This document shows positions 54,761-63,432 of a DNA stretch of 64,000 nt, one piece after another. The stretch covers positions 15,948 through 79,947 of the forward strand of contig NZ_LMEP01000012.1 of the NCBI RefSeq assembly GCF_001426405.1. Direction: 5' to 3'. Every line of letters begins with the position of its first letter. Position 1 is the first letter of the stretch. The DNA is from Streptomyces sp. Root1304. Lineage in GTDB: Bacteria; Actinomycetota; Actinomycetes; Streptomycetales; Streptomycetaceae. Made by a program: the position numbers and the translations under genes. Under the pieces are notes generated by a model that did not search any database, was not told the origin of the DNA, and saw only the letters and a list, made by a program, of their open reading frames with translations.

Positions 54761-56101
54761 CTACACCAGCGCGCTGCCCGGGAGCTCGACCTTCGCGCCC
54801 AGCTCGACGAGCTTCTCCATGAAGTTCTCGTAGCCGCGGTTGATCAGGTCGATGCCGTGCACCCGGGAGGTGCCCTGGGCCGCGAGCGCCGCGATCAGGT
54901 ACGAGAAGCCGCCGCGCAGGTCGGGGATGACCAGGTCGGCGCCCTGCAGCTTCGTCGGGCCGGACACGACCGCCGAGTGCAGGAAGTTGCGCTGGCCGAA
55001 GCGGCAGTCGGAGCCGCCCAGGCACTCGGCGTACAGCTGGATGTGCGCACCCATCTGGTTGAGCGCGGACGTGAAGCCGAGCCGGGACTCGTACACCGTC
55101 TCGTGGACGATGGAGAGGCCGGAGGCCTGCGTCAGGGCCACCACCAGCGGCTGCTGCCAGTCCGTCTGGAAGCCGGGGTGCACGTCCGTCTCCAGGGCGA
55201 TGGCGTTGAGCGAGCCGCCCGGGTGCCAGAAGCGGATGCCCTCGTCGTCGATCTCGAAGGCGCCACCGACCCGGCGGAAGGTGTTGAGGAAGGTCATCAT
55301 CGAGCGCTGCTGGGCGCCGCGCACGTAGATGTTGCCCTCGGTCGCCAGCGCCGCCGACGCCCAGGAGGCCGCCTCCAGGCGGTCCGGGAGCGCCCGGTGG
55401 GTGTAGCCGTCGAGGCGGTCGACACCGGTGATCCGGATGGTCCGGTCGGTGTCCATGGAGATGATCGCGCCCATCTTCTGCAGGACGCAGATGAGGTCCT
55501 CGATCTCGGGCTCCACGGCGGCGTTCGACAGCTCGGTGACGCCCTCGGCGAGCACCGCCGTGAGCAGCACCTGCTCGGTCGAGCCGACCGAGGGGTACGG
55601 CAGCCGGATCTTGCAGCCGCGAAGGCGCTGCGGGGCCTCCAGGTACTGCCCGCCCTCCCGCTTCTCGATGGTGGCGCCGAACCGGCGCAGCACGTCGAAG
55701 TGGAAGTCGATGGGCCGGCCGCCGATGTCGCAGCCGCCCAGGCCCGGGATGAACGCGTGGCCGAGGCGGTGCAGCAGCGGGCCGCAGAAGAGGATCGGGA
55801 TGCGGGACGAGCCGGCGTGGGCGTCGATGTCGGCGACGTTCGCGGACTCGACGTGCGTCGGGTCGAGGACGAGCTCGCCGGGCTCCTCGCCCGGACGGAC
55901 CGTCACCCCGTGCAGCTGGAGCAGTCCGCGGACCACGCGGACGTCACGGATGTCGGGCACATTGCGCAGCCGGCTTGGGCCGCTGCCGAGCAGGGCGGCG
56001 ACCATCGCCTTGGGCACGAGGTTCTTCGCGCCGCGGACGCGGATCTCGCCCTCCAGCGGGGTTCCGCCGTGGACAAGCAGGACATCGTCTGTGCCGGTCA
56101 T
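54761..56101 (-). CDS. murA: UDP-N-acetylglucosamine 1-carboxyvinyltransferase
   Basis: 446 residues from the ATG at 56101. This is the first committed enzyme of peptidoglycan synthesis. The loop G-L-G-G-C-D-I-G-G-R-P-I-D carries the catalytic Cys (C124), the residue attacked by fosfomycin, so this copy should be fosfomycin-sensitive. N-terminal G-A-K-N-L-V-P-K is the variant of the usual K-N-A-A-L-P motif. It is divergent from yqgE. Confidence 0.95.
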   Translation of the reverse strand: MTGTDDVLLVHGGTPLEGEIRVRGAKNLVPKAMVAALLGSGPSRLRNVPDIRDVRVVRGLLQLHGVTVRPGEEPGELVLDPTHVESANVADIDAHAGSSRIPILFCGPLLHRLGHAFIPGLGGCDIGGRPIDFHFDVLRRFGATIEKREGGQYLEAPQRLRGCKIRLPYPSVGSTEQVLLTAVLAEGVTELSNAAVEPEIEDLICVLQKMGAIISMDTDRTIRITGVDRLDGYTHRALPDRLEAASWASAALATEGNIYVRGAQQRSMMTFLNTFRRVGGAFEIDDEGIRFWHPGGSLNAIALETDVHPGFQTDWQQPLVVALTQASGLSIVHETVYESRLGFTSALNQMGAHIQLYAECLGGSDCRFGQRNFLHSAVVSGPTKLQGADLVIPDLRGGFSYLIAALAAQGTSRVHGIDLINRGYENFMEKLVELGAKVELPGSALV

Positions 56102-56387
56102 GAATCTCGCGTTCCGGTGGGGTCGGTCGGGTGGCCAGAGAAAAGGGTAAAGGTCCATGAGACCCCGATCGGATGCCTCGGGGGGTCTGTCAGATGTAAT
56201 GAATTCGGCACAACACCCTCTGTTCCCGTGATCTTGCGGAGCGTCACCGTCCGCTTGGGCCGGTTCGCCCGGGCCGGACGGCCGCCCGCGCCCTCCTGAT
56301 CTGCGAAGGCCGTCGACTTCCCGCCGCCGCGCTCCCGTCGTGCCCGATGACCCACGCGAACGCCGAAGATGCGAGATCATGTGTCGC

Positions 56388-56948
56388 ATGACCGAGGTGT
56401 CCTCGCTCACAGGACGGCTGCTCGTCGCCACCCCCGCGCTGGCGGACCCGAATTTCGACCGCGCGGTGGTGCTGCTGCTCGACCACGACGACGAGGGCTC
56501 GCTCGGCGTGGTCCTCAACCGGCCGACGCCCGTGACCGTCGGTGACATCCTCGCCCCCTGGGCCGGACTCGCCGGCGAACCCGGCGTCGTCTTCCAGGGC
56601 GGACCCGTCTCCCTCGACGCCGCCCTCGGCGTCGCCGTGATCCCCGGTGACGAGGGCCCGCTCGGCTGGCGGCGGGTGTACGGGGCGATCGGTCTCGTCG
56701 ATCTGGAGACCCCGCCCGAGCTGCTCGGACCCGCCCTCGGCTCGCTGCGGATCTTCGCCGGGTACGCGGGCTGGGGCCCCGGCCAGCTGGAGACCGAGCT
56801 CGGCGACGGGGCCTGGTACGTGGTCGAGTCGGAGCCCGGCGACGTCTCCTCGCCCCGCCCCGAGACGCTCTGGCGGCAGGTGCTCCGGCGGCAGCGCGGC
56901 GAACTCGCGATGATCGCGACCTACCCCGACGACCCGTCCCTCAACTGA
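56388..56948 (+). CDS. YqgE/AlgH-family protein
   Basis: 186 residues from the ATG at 56388; an ATG nine bases earlier is also in frame. The start S-L-T-G-R-L-L-V-A-T-P, L-G-V-V-L-N-R-P, V-F-Q-G-G-P-V and F-A-G-Y-A-G-W-G-P-G-Q-L-E are the family's signatures. Its biochemical role is unknown; it is conserved next to murA and hupA in Streptomyces. It is soluble and probably cytosolic. Confidence 0.93.
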   Translation: MTEVSSLTGRLLVATPALADPNFDRAVVLLLDHDDEGSLGVVLNRPTPVTVGDILAPWAGLAGEPGVVFQGGPVSLDAALGVAVIPGDEGPLGWRRVYGAIGLVDLETPPELLGPALGSLRIFAGYAGWGPGQLETELGDGAWYVVESEPGDVSSPRPETLWRQVLRRQRGELAMIATYPDDPSLN

Positions 56949-57024
56949 GGCCGGCCCGCCCCTCGGCCGGGGGGCCCGGCCGTGGGTCAACCCGGGGCCC
57001 CGGCTTTCAGTACCCTTGGCGGTT

Positions 57025-57309
57025 ATGAGCACTCTCGAGCCCGAGCGCGGGGCAGGTACGGGAACCCTCGTCGAGCCGACGCCGCAGGTGTCCCACGGTG
57101 ACGGCGACCACGAGCGCTACGCCCATTACGTCCAGAAGGACAAGATCATGGCGAGCGCCCTCGACGGCACGCCCGTCGTGGCGCTGTGCGGAAAGGTCTG
57201 GGTGCCGGGGCGCGACCCCAAGAAGTACCCGGTCTGTCCGATGTGCAAGGAGATCTACGACTCCATGGGCGCCGGTGGCGACAAGGACAAGGGCGGCAAG
57301 GACAAGTAA
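57025..57309 (+). CDS. DUF3039 zinc-finger-like small protein
   Basis: 94 residues. The core A-L-C-G-K-V-W-V-P-G-R-D-P-K-K-Y-P-V-C-P-M-C-K-E has three Cys in C-x(~17)-C-x2-C spacing, as in DUF3039. The N terminus is acidic and Pro-rich, the C terminus Lys/Gly-rich. The ATG at 57025 is preferred to the TTG at 57016. Function is unknown. It lies 76 bases after yqgE. Confidence 0.9.
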   Translation: MSTLEPERGAGTGTLVEPTPQVSHGDGDHERYAHYVQKDKIMASALDGTPVVALCGKVWVPGRDPKKYPVCPMCKEIYDSMGAGGDKDKGGKDK

Positions 57310-57338
57310 GCGGTCCTGACGTCGGGGTAGTCGGTGAC

Positions 57339-57378
57339 GGCCCCCGCCGTGCGTGCTTCGGCATGCGCGGCGGGGGCC
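57339..57378 (+). terminator. Terminator after the DUF3039 gene
   Basis: An 18-bp stem with two G-U wobbles closes on a TTCG tetraloop at 57357-57360. It separates the preceding housekeeping genes from the sugar-uptake operon. Confidence 0.9.
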
Positions 57379-57466
57379 GTTCCGTTTGTCCGGCCGGGCT
57401 CTCCGGGCCGCCCCGGGCTCACGGTTCCGTTGCACGGGGTGCTTCCGGCGGTCACAGAGTGGTTGA

Positions 57467-57482
57467 AGTGGTCGAGACCTCT
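57467..57482. promoter_or_regulatory. DasR-responsive element (dre)
   Basis: AGTGGTCGAGACCTCT matches the dre consensus A-(C/G)-TGGTCTAGACCA-(C/G)-T at 14 of 16 positions, differing only at two. DasR, a GntR-family repressor, responds to glucosamine-6-phosphate and controls chitin/GlcNAc genes. The site abuts the -35 element. Confidence 0.8.
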
Positions 57483-57511
57483 TGTCGGGCCGCCGGAGGC
57501 ACGCCTAACCT
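57482..57511 (+). promoter_or_regulatory. Promoter of the amino-sugar importer operon
   Basis: TTGTCG at 57482-57487 and TAACCT at 57506-57511 are 18 bases apart, a good housekeeping promoter. The dre site ends at its -35, so DasR binding would block polymerase. Transcription would start about 60 bases before the ATG. Confidence 0.65.
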
Positions 57512-57580
57512 CACGCGTGTTGTGCAGTACGAAACGCTCATTGCGCATGTTGCAACGCATGCTCGGAGGGGAACCGTTTC

Positions 57581-58879
57581 ATGAAGCATTCCGTGCGCCT
57601 CGCCGCCACCGCACTCCTGCTGGCCGGCCTCACCGCCACCGCCTGCGCGCCCCAGACGTCCGACGGCCGTGCCACGACGGACGAGAAGTCCGGCACCCTG
57701 CGGGTCTGGCTCTTCCAGGAGGTCGGCAACAAGCCCAAGGAACAGGTCGTCGACCGGGCCGTCGCCGCCTTCGAGAAGAGCCACGGGGGCACGGAGGTCG
57801 AGGTCGAGTACATCCCCGTCGAGACCCGCGCCCAGCGCGTCAAGGCCGCCTTCAACGACCCCGCGTCCGCCCCCGACCTCATCGAGTACGGCAACACCGA
57901 CACCGCCGGATACGTCAAGGACGGCGGACTCGCCGACATCAGCGCCGAGTTCGGCGCCTGGGACGAGGCGAAGGACACCGACCCCACCGCGAAGCGGTCC
58001 GTCACCGTCGGCGGCAAGGTCTACGGCGCCCCGCTCTTCGTCGGCGTCCGCGCGCTCTACTACCGCACCGACGTGTTCGGCGAACTCGGCCTCGCCGCAC
58101 CCAGGAGCCAGGCCGAGCTGGTCACCACCGCCAAGAGGATCCGCAAGGCGAAGCCCGAGCTGTACGGCATCGCCGTCGGCGGCGCCTACACCTACGGCGC
58201 CATGCCCTTCGTCTGGGCGGCCGGCGGCGAACTCGCCACCCCGGACGGCGACTCGTACAAGGCCGCCGTCAACAGCGAGGCCGCCCTCAAGGGCATCGCC
58301 ACGTACACCTCGCTCTTCGGCGACGACAACTGCCCCGCCGCCAAGTGCGCCCAGATGGGCGGCAACGCCACCGTCACCGCCTTCGCCTCCGGCAAGGCCG
58401 CCATGGCCATCGGCGGCGACTTCAGCCACGCGGCCGTCGAGGCCGGCACCGTCAAGGGCAAGTACGCCGTCGTCCCGCTCCCTGGCACCACACCCGGCTC
58501 CATCGCCCCCGCCTTCGCCGGCGGCAACAACATCGGCGTCCTCAGGAGCACCTCCCACCGCACCCTCGCCGTCGACCTCCTCAAGTCCCTCACCGGCAAG
58601 GAGACCCAGGGCGCGCTCTTCGACGCCATGGGCTTCCTGCCCACGTACACCGACGTCCGGGCCGCCGCCGCGCAGCGCCGGCCCTTCGTGAAGCCCTTCA
58701 TCGACACCCTCGGCGCCGGCACCAGGTTCGTCCCCGCGTCCCCCGGCTGGGGCCAGATCGACGCCGGCCTCGTCCTGCCCACGATGTTCCAGGAGGTCGT
58801 CAGCGGCCGAAAGGACGTCAAGGCGGCGGCCGACGACGCGGCGAAGAAGATGGACGCGGCCTTCGCCCCGGCGGGCTGA
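57581..58879 (+). CDS. Sugar-binding lipoprotein of a DasR-controlled ABC importer
   Basis: 432 residues. The signal peptide ends in L-T-A-T-A-C with lipidated Cys22. It is a family-1 solute-binding protein with the conserved strands W-L-F-Q-E-V-G-N-K and A-P-D-L-I-E-Y-G-N-T-D. The dre site and the downstream GH20 gene point to an amino-sugar such as chitobiose or a GlcNAc oligomer. A ribosome site (CGGAGGGGA) precedes the ATG. Confidence 0.92.
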   Translation: MKHSVRLAATALLLAGLTATACAPQTSDGRATTDEKSGTLRVWLFQEVGNKPKEQVVDRAVAAFEKSHGGTEVEVEYIPVETRAQRVKAAFNDPASAPDLIEYGNTDTAGYVKDGGLADISAEFGAWDEAKDTDPTAKRSVTVGGKVYGAPLFVGVRALYYRTDVFGELGLAAPRSQAELVTTAKRIRKAKPELYGIAVGGAYTYGAMPFVWAAGGELATPDGDSYKAAVNSEAALKGIATYTSLFGDDNCPAAKCAQMGGNATVTAFASGKAAMAIGGDFSHAAVEAGTVKGKYAVVPLPGTTPGSIAPAFAGGNNIGVLRSTSHRTLAVDLLKSLTGKETQGALFDAMGFLPTYTDVRAAAAQRRPFVKPFIDTLGAGTRFVPASPGWGQIDAGLVLPTMFQEVVSGRKDVKAAADDAAKKMDAAFAPAG

Positions 58880-58884
58880 GCCGC

Positions 58885-59847
58885 ATGACGACCCCGCTCG
58901 CCGCTCCCGAGAAGCGGCCGGACGCGACCGCGCCCCCGGCCCCCCCACCCGCACGGCGCGGTGGCCCCAGGGGCCACCGCCCGTGGACCCCCTGGCTGTA
59001 CCTCCTGCCCGCCCTCGTCGTCCTCGGCGGGCTCCTCGTCTACCCCGTCTACCAACTCGGCCTGATCTCCTTCCTGGAGTACACCCAGGCCCAGGTCAGC
59101 GGCGGCGACCCCACCACCTTCAAGGGCTTCGGCAACTACACGGCCCTCTTCTCCGACCCCCAGTTCGGACAGGTCCTCCTCGCCACCGTCCTGTTCGCCG
59201 CCGCCTGCGTCGTCAGCACGCTCGCCGTCGGCTGCGCCCTCGCCGTCCTCCTCACCCGCGTGCGCGCCCTGCCCCGGCTGGTCCTGATGGTGGCCGCGCT
59301 CGGCGCCTGGGCGACGCCCGCGGTCACCGGCTCCACCGTCTGGGTCTTCCTCTTCGACCCCGACTTCGGCCCCGTCAACCGGCTGCTCGGACTCGGCGAC
59401 CTCTCCTGGACGTACGGGCGGTACAGCGCCTTCGCCCTCGTCCTCCTCGAAGTCGTCTGGTGCTCGTTCCCGTTCGTGATGGTCACCGTCTACGCGGGCA
59501 TCAGGGCGATCCCGTCCGAGGTCCTGGAGGCCGCCGCCCTCGACGGCGCCTCGCAGTGGCGGATCTGGCGCTCGGTCATGGCGCCGGTGCTCCGGCCGAT
59601 CCTGGTCGTCGTCACGATCCAGTCGATCATCTGGGACTTCAAGCTCTTCACCCAGATCTACGTGATGACGAACGGCGGCGGCATCGCCGGCCAGAACCTC
59701 GTCCTCAACGTGTACGCCTACCAGAAGGCGTTCGCCTCGTCCCAGTACAGCCTGGGCTCGGCGATCGGCGTCGTCATGCTGCTGATCCTGCTGGCCGTGA
59801 CGCTGGTGTACCTGCGGCTGCTGCGACGCCAGGGAGAAGAACTGTGA
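58885..59847 (+). CDS. ABC permease, MalF type, amino-sugar importer
   Basis: 320 residues, starting five bases after the binding-protein stop. A ~30-residue Pro-rich N terminus precedes six membrane helices, and the EAA loop reads E-V-L-E-A-A-A-L-D-G-A-S-Q-W. It works with the next permease. No ATPase is encoded in the operon; MsiK or another shared ATPase is needed. Confidence 0.92.
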   Translation: MTTPLAAPEKRPDATAPPAPPPARRGGPRGHRPWTPWLYLLPALVVLGGLLVYPVYQLGLISFLEYTQAQVSGGDPTTFKGFGNYTALFSDPQFGQVLLATVLFAAACVVSTLAVGCALAVLLTRVRALPRLVLMVAALGAWATPAVTGSTVWVFLFDPDFGPVNRLLGLGDLSWTYGRYSAFALVLLEVVWCSFPFVMVTVYAGIRAIPSEVLEAAALDGASQWRIWRSVMAPVLRPILVVVTIQSIIWDFKLFTQIYVMTNGGGIAGQNLVLNVYAYQKAFASSQYSLGSAIGVVMLLILLAVTLVYLRLLRRQGEEL

Positions 59848-60692
59848 GCGCCCCGAACGCCTTCCGCATCCGGCGCCCCGGACGGCTCGCCGCCGAGGCC
59901 GTCACCCTGCTCGTCGCCGCCGTCGTCGCCTTCCCGCTCTACTGGATGGTCCTCTCGGCCTTCAAGCCCGCCGGCGAGATCCAGTCCACCGAACCCCGGC
60001 CGTGGACGCTCTCCCCGTCGCTCGACTCGTTCCGGCGGGTCTTCGAACAGCAGGATTTCGGCGGCTACTTCCTCAACTCGCTGATCGTGGCGGGCACGGT
60101 CGTCCTCGCCTCCGCCCTCATCGCCTTCCTGGCGGCGACGGCCGTCACCCGGTTCCGCTTCCGGTTCCGGACGACGCTCCTGATCATGTTCCTCATCGCC
60201 CAGATGGTGCCGGTCGAGGCCCTGACCATCCCGCTGTTCTTCCTCATGCGGGACTTCGGCCAACTCAACACCCTCGGCTCGCTGATCCTGCCGCACATCG
60301 CCTTCTCGCTGCCCTTCGCGATCTGGATGCTGCGCGGCTTCGTGAAGGCGGTCCCGGAGGCGCTGGAGGAACAGGCCCAGATCGACGGCGCGAGCCGTAC
60401 CCGCTTCCTCTGGCAGATCCTCTTCCCGCTGGTCCTCCCCGGACTGGTCGCGACCAGCGTCTTCTCGTTCATCTCCACCTGGAACGACTTCCTCTTCGCG
60501 AAGTCCTTCCTCATCAGCGACACCTCGCAGTCGACCCTCCCGATGGCCCTGCTCGTCTTCTTCAAGCCCGACGAGAACGACTGGGGAGGAATCATGGCCG
60601 GGTCGACCGTGATGACGATCCCGGTGCTCGTCTTCTTCGTACTCGTACAGCGCCGCCTGGTCTCGGGACTGGGCGGGGCGGTGAAGGACTGA
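59844..60692 (+). CDS. ABC permease, MalG type, amino-sugar importer
   Basis: 282 residues from the GTG at 59844 in a GTGA overlap with the previous stop, a sign of translational coupling. Six helices and the EAA loop A-L-E-E-Q-A-Q-I-D-G-A-S mark a CUT1 permease. It completes the importer. Confidence 0.93.
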   Translation: MSAPNAFRIRRPGRLAAEAVTLLVAAVVAFPLYWMVLSAFKPAGEIQSTEPRPWTLSPSLDSFRRVFEQQDFGGYFLNSLIVAGTVVLASALIAFLAATAVTRFRFRFRTTLLIMFLIAQMVPVEALTIPLFFLMRDFGQLNTLGSLILPHIAFSLPFAIWMLRGFVKAVPEALEEQAQIDGASRTRFLWQILFPLVLPGLVATSVFSFISTWNDFLFAKSFLISDTSQSTLPMALLVFFKPDENDWGGIMAGSTVMTIPVLVFFVLVQRRLVSGLGGAVKD

Positions 60693-60696
60693 CGCG

Positions 60697-62331
60697 ATGA
60701 CCCACCCCATGGACCTGATCCCGGCCCCCGCGCGCGTGGAGGGGCCGTACCGCTGCGGCTTCCTCCTGAACAAGCGGACCACCCTGAGCGCCGCCCCCGG
60801 CACCGAGAGCACCGCACGCTGGCTGCGCACCACGCTCGGCGCGGCCTTCGCGCTCCCGCTGCGGGACACGGCCGACGAGAACGCCACCAACAGCGTCCGG
60901 CTGCGCATCGACGACACCCTCGCTCCCGAGGCGTACCGGCTCGACGTCGTGATCAACGACGTCGTCGAGATCACCGGCGGCGGTCCCGCCGGAGTGTTCT
61001 GGGGCGCCCAGACGCTGCGGCAGCTCCTCGGCCCCGACGCCTTCCGCGCGGCGCCGCTGAAGGCGAAGCCGGTCGCGGGCCTGATCGCGCAGACCATCGA
61101 GGACGCCCCCCGCTTCGCCTGGCGCGGCCTCCTCCTCGACGTCTCCCGGCACTTCCTGCCCAAGGACGACGTCCTGCGCTACCTCGACCTCCTCGCCGCC
61201 CACAAGCTCAACGTCTTCCACTTCCACCTCACCGACGACCAGGGCTGGCGCATCGAGATCAAACGCCACCCCCGGCTCACCGAAGCGGGTTCCTGGCGGG
61301 CCCGCAGCAAGTGGGGCCACCGCGCCTCGCCGCTCTGGGACGACACCCCGCACGGCGGGTTCTACACCCAGGACGACATCCGCGAGATCGTCGCGTACGC
61401 CGCCGAGCGGCACATCACCGTCGTCCCCGAGATCGACCTCCCCGGCCACTCGCAGGCCGCCATCGCCGCCTACCCCGAACTCGGCAACACCGACGTCGTC
61501 GACACCACCGCCCTCACCGTCTGGGACACCTGGGGCGTCAACCCCAACGTCCTCGCCCCCACCGAGGCCGTCCTGCGCTTCTACGAGGGCGTCTTCGAGG
61601 AGGTCCTCGACCTCTTCCCCTCGACCTTCGTCCACGTCGGCGGCGACGAGTGCCCCAAGGACCAGTGGAAGGCCTCCCCGGCCGCCCAGGCCCGCATCGA
61701 GGAACTGGGAGTGGGCGACGAGGACGGCCTCCAGTCCTGGTTCATCCGCCACTTCGACCGCTGGCTGACCGCGCGCGGACGCCGCCTCATCGGCTGGGAC
61801 GAGATCCTGGAGGGCGGCCTCGCGGACGGCGCCGCCGTCTCGTCCTGGCGGGGGTACGGAGGCGGCATCGCCGCCGCCGAGGCCGGCCACGACGTCGTCA
61901 TGTGCCCCGAGCAGCAGGTCTACCTGGACCACCGTCAGGCGCCGGGCGAGGACGAACCGATGCCCATCGGGTACGTCCGCACCCTGGAGGACGTCTACCG
62001 CTTCGAGCCCGTCCCGCCGGGCCTCTCGCCCGAGGCCGCCGCCCACATCCTGGGAACCCAGGCCAACGTCTGGACCGAGGTCATGGAGAACCGCTCCCGC
62101 GTCGACTACCAGGTCTTCCCCCGCCTCGCCGCCTTCGCCGAGGTCGCCTGGTCCGCGCTCCCCGCGCCGGCGGCGCGCGACTACCCGGCCTTCGAGCGCC
62201 GGATGCGCACCCACTACCGCCGCCTGGACGCCCTCGGCGTCGACTACCGGCCGCCCGCCGGACCCCACCCCCGGCAGCGGCGCCCCGGGGTCCTCGGGCG
62301 CCCCCTGGAAGGGACGCCCCCGATCGTGTGA
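60697..62331 (+). CDS. Intracellular GH20 beta-N-acetylhexosaminidase
   Basis: 544 residues from the ATG at 60697, four bases after the permease stop. No signal peptide is present, so it works in the cytosol on imported sugar. The GH20 catalytic pair D317-E318 sits in H-V-G-G-D-E, where the Asp positions the substrate acetamido group and the Glu is the acid. Conserved F-H-F-H-L-T-D-D-Q-G-W-R and G-W-D-E lie near the active site. It would split imported N-acetylglucosamine oligomers to GlcNAc. Confidence 0.95.
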   Translation: MTHPMDLIPAPARVEGPYRCGFLLNKRTTLSAAPGTESTARWLRTTLGAAFALPLRDTADENATNSVRLRIDDTLAPEAYRLDVVINDVVEITGGGPAGVFWGAQTLRQLLGPDAFRAAPLKAKPVAGLIAQTIEDAPRFAWRGLLLDVSRHFLPKDDVLRYLDLLAAHKLNVFHFHLTDDQGWRIEIKRHPRLTEAGSWRARSKWGHRASPLWDDTPHGGFYTQDDIREIVAYAAERHITVVPEIDLPGHSQAAIAAYPELGNTDVVDTTALTVWDTWGVNPNVLAPTEAVLRFYEGVFEEVLDLFPSTFVHVGGDECPKDQWKASPAAQARIEELGVGDEDGLQSWFIRHFDRWLTARGRRLIGWDEILEGGLADGAAVSSWRGYGGGIAAAEAGHDVVMCPEQQVYLDHRQAPGEDEPMPIGYVRTLEDVYRFEPVPPGLSPEAAAHILGTQANVWTEVMENRSRVDYQVFPRLAAFAEVAWSALPAPAARDYPAFERRMRTHYRRLDALGVDYRPPAGPHPRQRRPGVLGRPLEGTPPIV

Positions 62332-62556
62332 GGGACCCGACATCCCCCTTCACCCAAGAGCGGCGAAACGGAAGTTACCGTCGCTCCTCGGGGCGTCCCG
62401 GACGGAACAGTCCTTCGCGGGCCCTCGCGCCGGACCGCTCGGAAGATGTGCCAGAGTTGCCACGTCCGGCCTGTGAGCACGTACGGTACGCCCACACGCA
62501 GGCGGGACCGCCGGGCACAGTCGGGGACCACCGGGACACCGGGAAGGGGCAGCGGG
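62332..62556. promoter_or_regulatory. Gap between the GH20 gene and the FAD-subunit gene
   Basis: 225 bases without a gene. A ribosome-site-like GGGAAGGGGC lies just before the TTG start of the next gene. I see no strong terminator for the importer operon here; a terminator may be weak. Confidence 0.3.
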
Positions 62557-63432
62557 TTGACCACGCACGCACCACAGACGGCGCAGTCCGTGACGCTGCC
62601 CGCCTCGCTCGACGAGGCCGTGGCGGCGCTCACGGCCATGCCGGCCGCCGTCCCCGTCGCGGGTGGCACCGACCTGATGGCCGCCGTCAACAAGGGCCAG
62701 CTCCGCCCCGCCGGACTCGTCGGCCTGAGCCGCATCAACGAGATCCGCGGCTGGCAGTACCAGGACGGCCACGCCCTCCTCGGCGCGGGCCTCACCCACG
62801 CCCGGATGGGCCGCCCCGACTTCGCGGCCCTCATCCCGGCCCTCGCCGCCGCCTCCCGCGCGGCCGGGCCGCCCCAGATCCGCAACGCCGGCACCCTCGG
62901 CGGCAACGTCGTCACCGCCGCGCCCACCGGCGACTCGCTGCCCGTCCTCGCCGCCCTGGAGGCCGACCTCGTCGTCCTCGGGCCGCTCGGCACCCGCGAG
63001 ATCCCCGTCTCCCACCTGCTCGCGGGCCGCGACCTGCTGGCCCCCGGCGAGCTCGTCGCCTTCGTCCGCGTCCCGCTGCTCCACGCCCCCCAGGTCTTCG
63101 TCAAGGCCACCGGCCGCACCGGCCCGGCCCGCGCCACCGCCTCCGTCGCCGTCGTCCTCGACCCGGCCCGGCGCGGGGTGCGCTGCGCGGTCGGCGCCGT
63201 CGCCCCGATGCCGCTGCGCCCGCTGGAGGCGGAGCGCTGGATCGCCTCGCTGGTGGACTGGGACAACGACCGGGGCCTCGCCCCGGAGGCGCTGGCGGCC
63301 TTCGGCGAGTACGTCGCCGCCGCCTGCATCCCGGACCCGCCGGGCGACGAAGCGTTGCCCCCGGCCGTACTGCACCTGCGGCGCACGGTCGCCGCACTCG
63401 CCCGACGGGCACTGGGGAGGGCACTGTCGTGA
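62557..63432 (+). CDS. FAD-binding subunit of a molybdenum hydroxylase (xanthine/CO dehydrogenase type)
   Basis: 291 residues from a TTG at 62557. The FAD-binding PCMH start P-V-A-G-G-T-D-L-M and the second motif I-R-N-A-G-T-L-G-G-N-V, then S-D-S-L-P-x-L-A-A-L, are those of medium subunits of xanthine or CO dehydrogenases. The FAD takes electrons from the [2Fe-2S] subunit, probably encoded by the next gene, which overlaps by four bases. The true substrate (purine, aldehyde, CO) is not decidable here. Confidence 0.88.
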   Translation: MTTHAPQTAQSVTLPASLDEAVAALTAMPAAVPVAGGTDLMAAVNKGQLRPAGLVGLSRINEIRGWQYQDGHALLGAGLTHARMGRPDFAALIPALAAASRAAGPPQIRNAGTLGGNVVTAAPTGDSLPVLAALEADLVVLGPLGTREIPVSHLLAGRDLLAPGELVAFVRVPLLHAPQVFVKATGRTGPARATASVAVVLDPARRGVRCAVGAVAPMPLRPLEAERWIASLVDWDNDRGLAPEALAAFGEYVAAACIPDPPGDEALPPAVLHLRRTVAALARRALGRALS

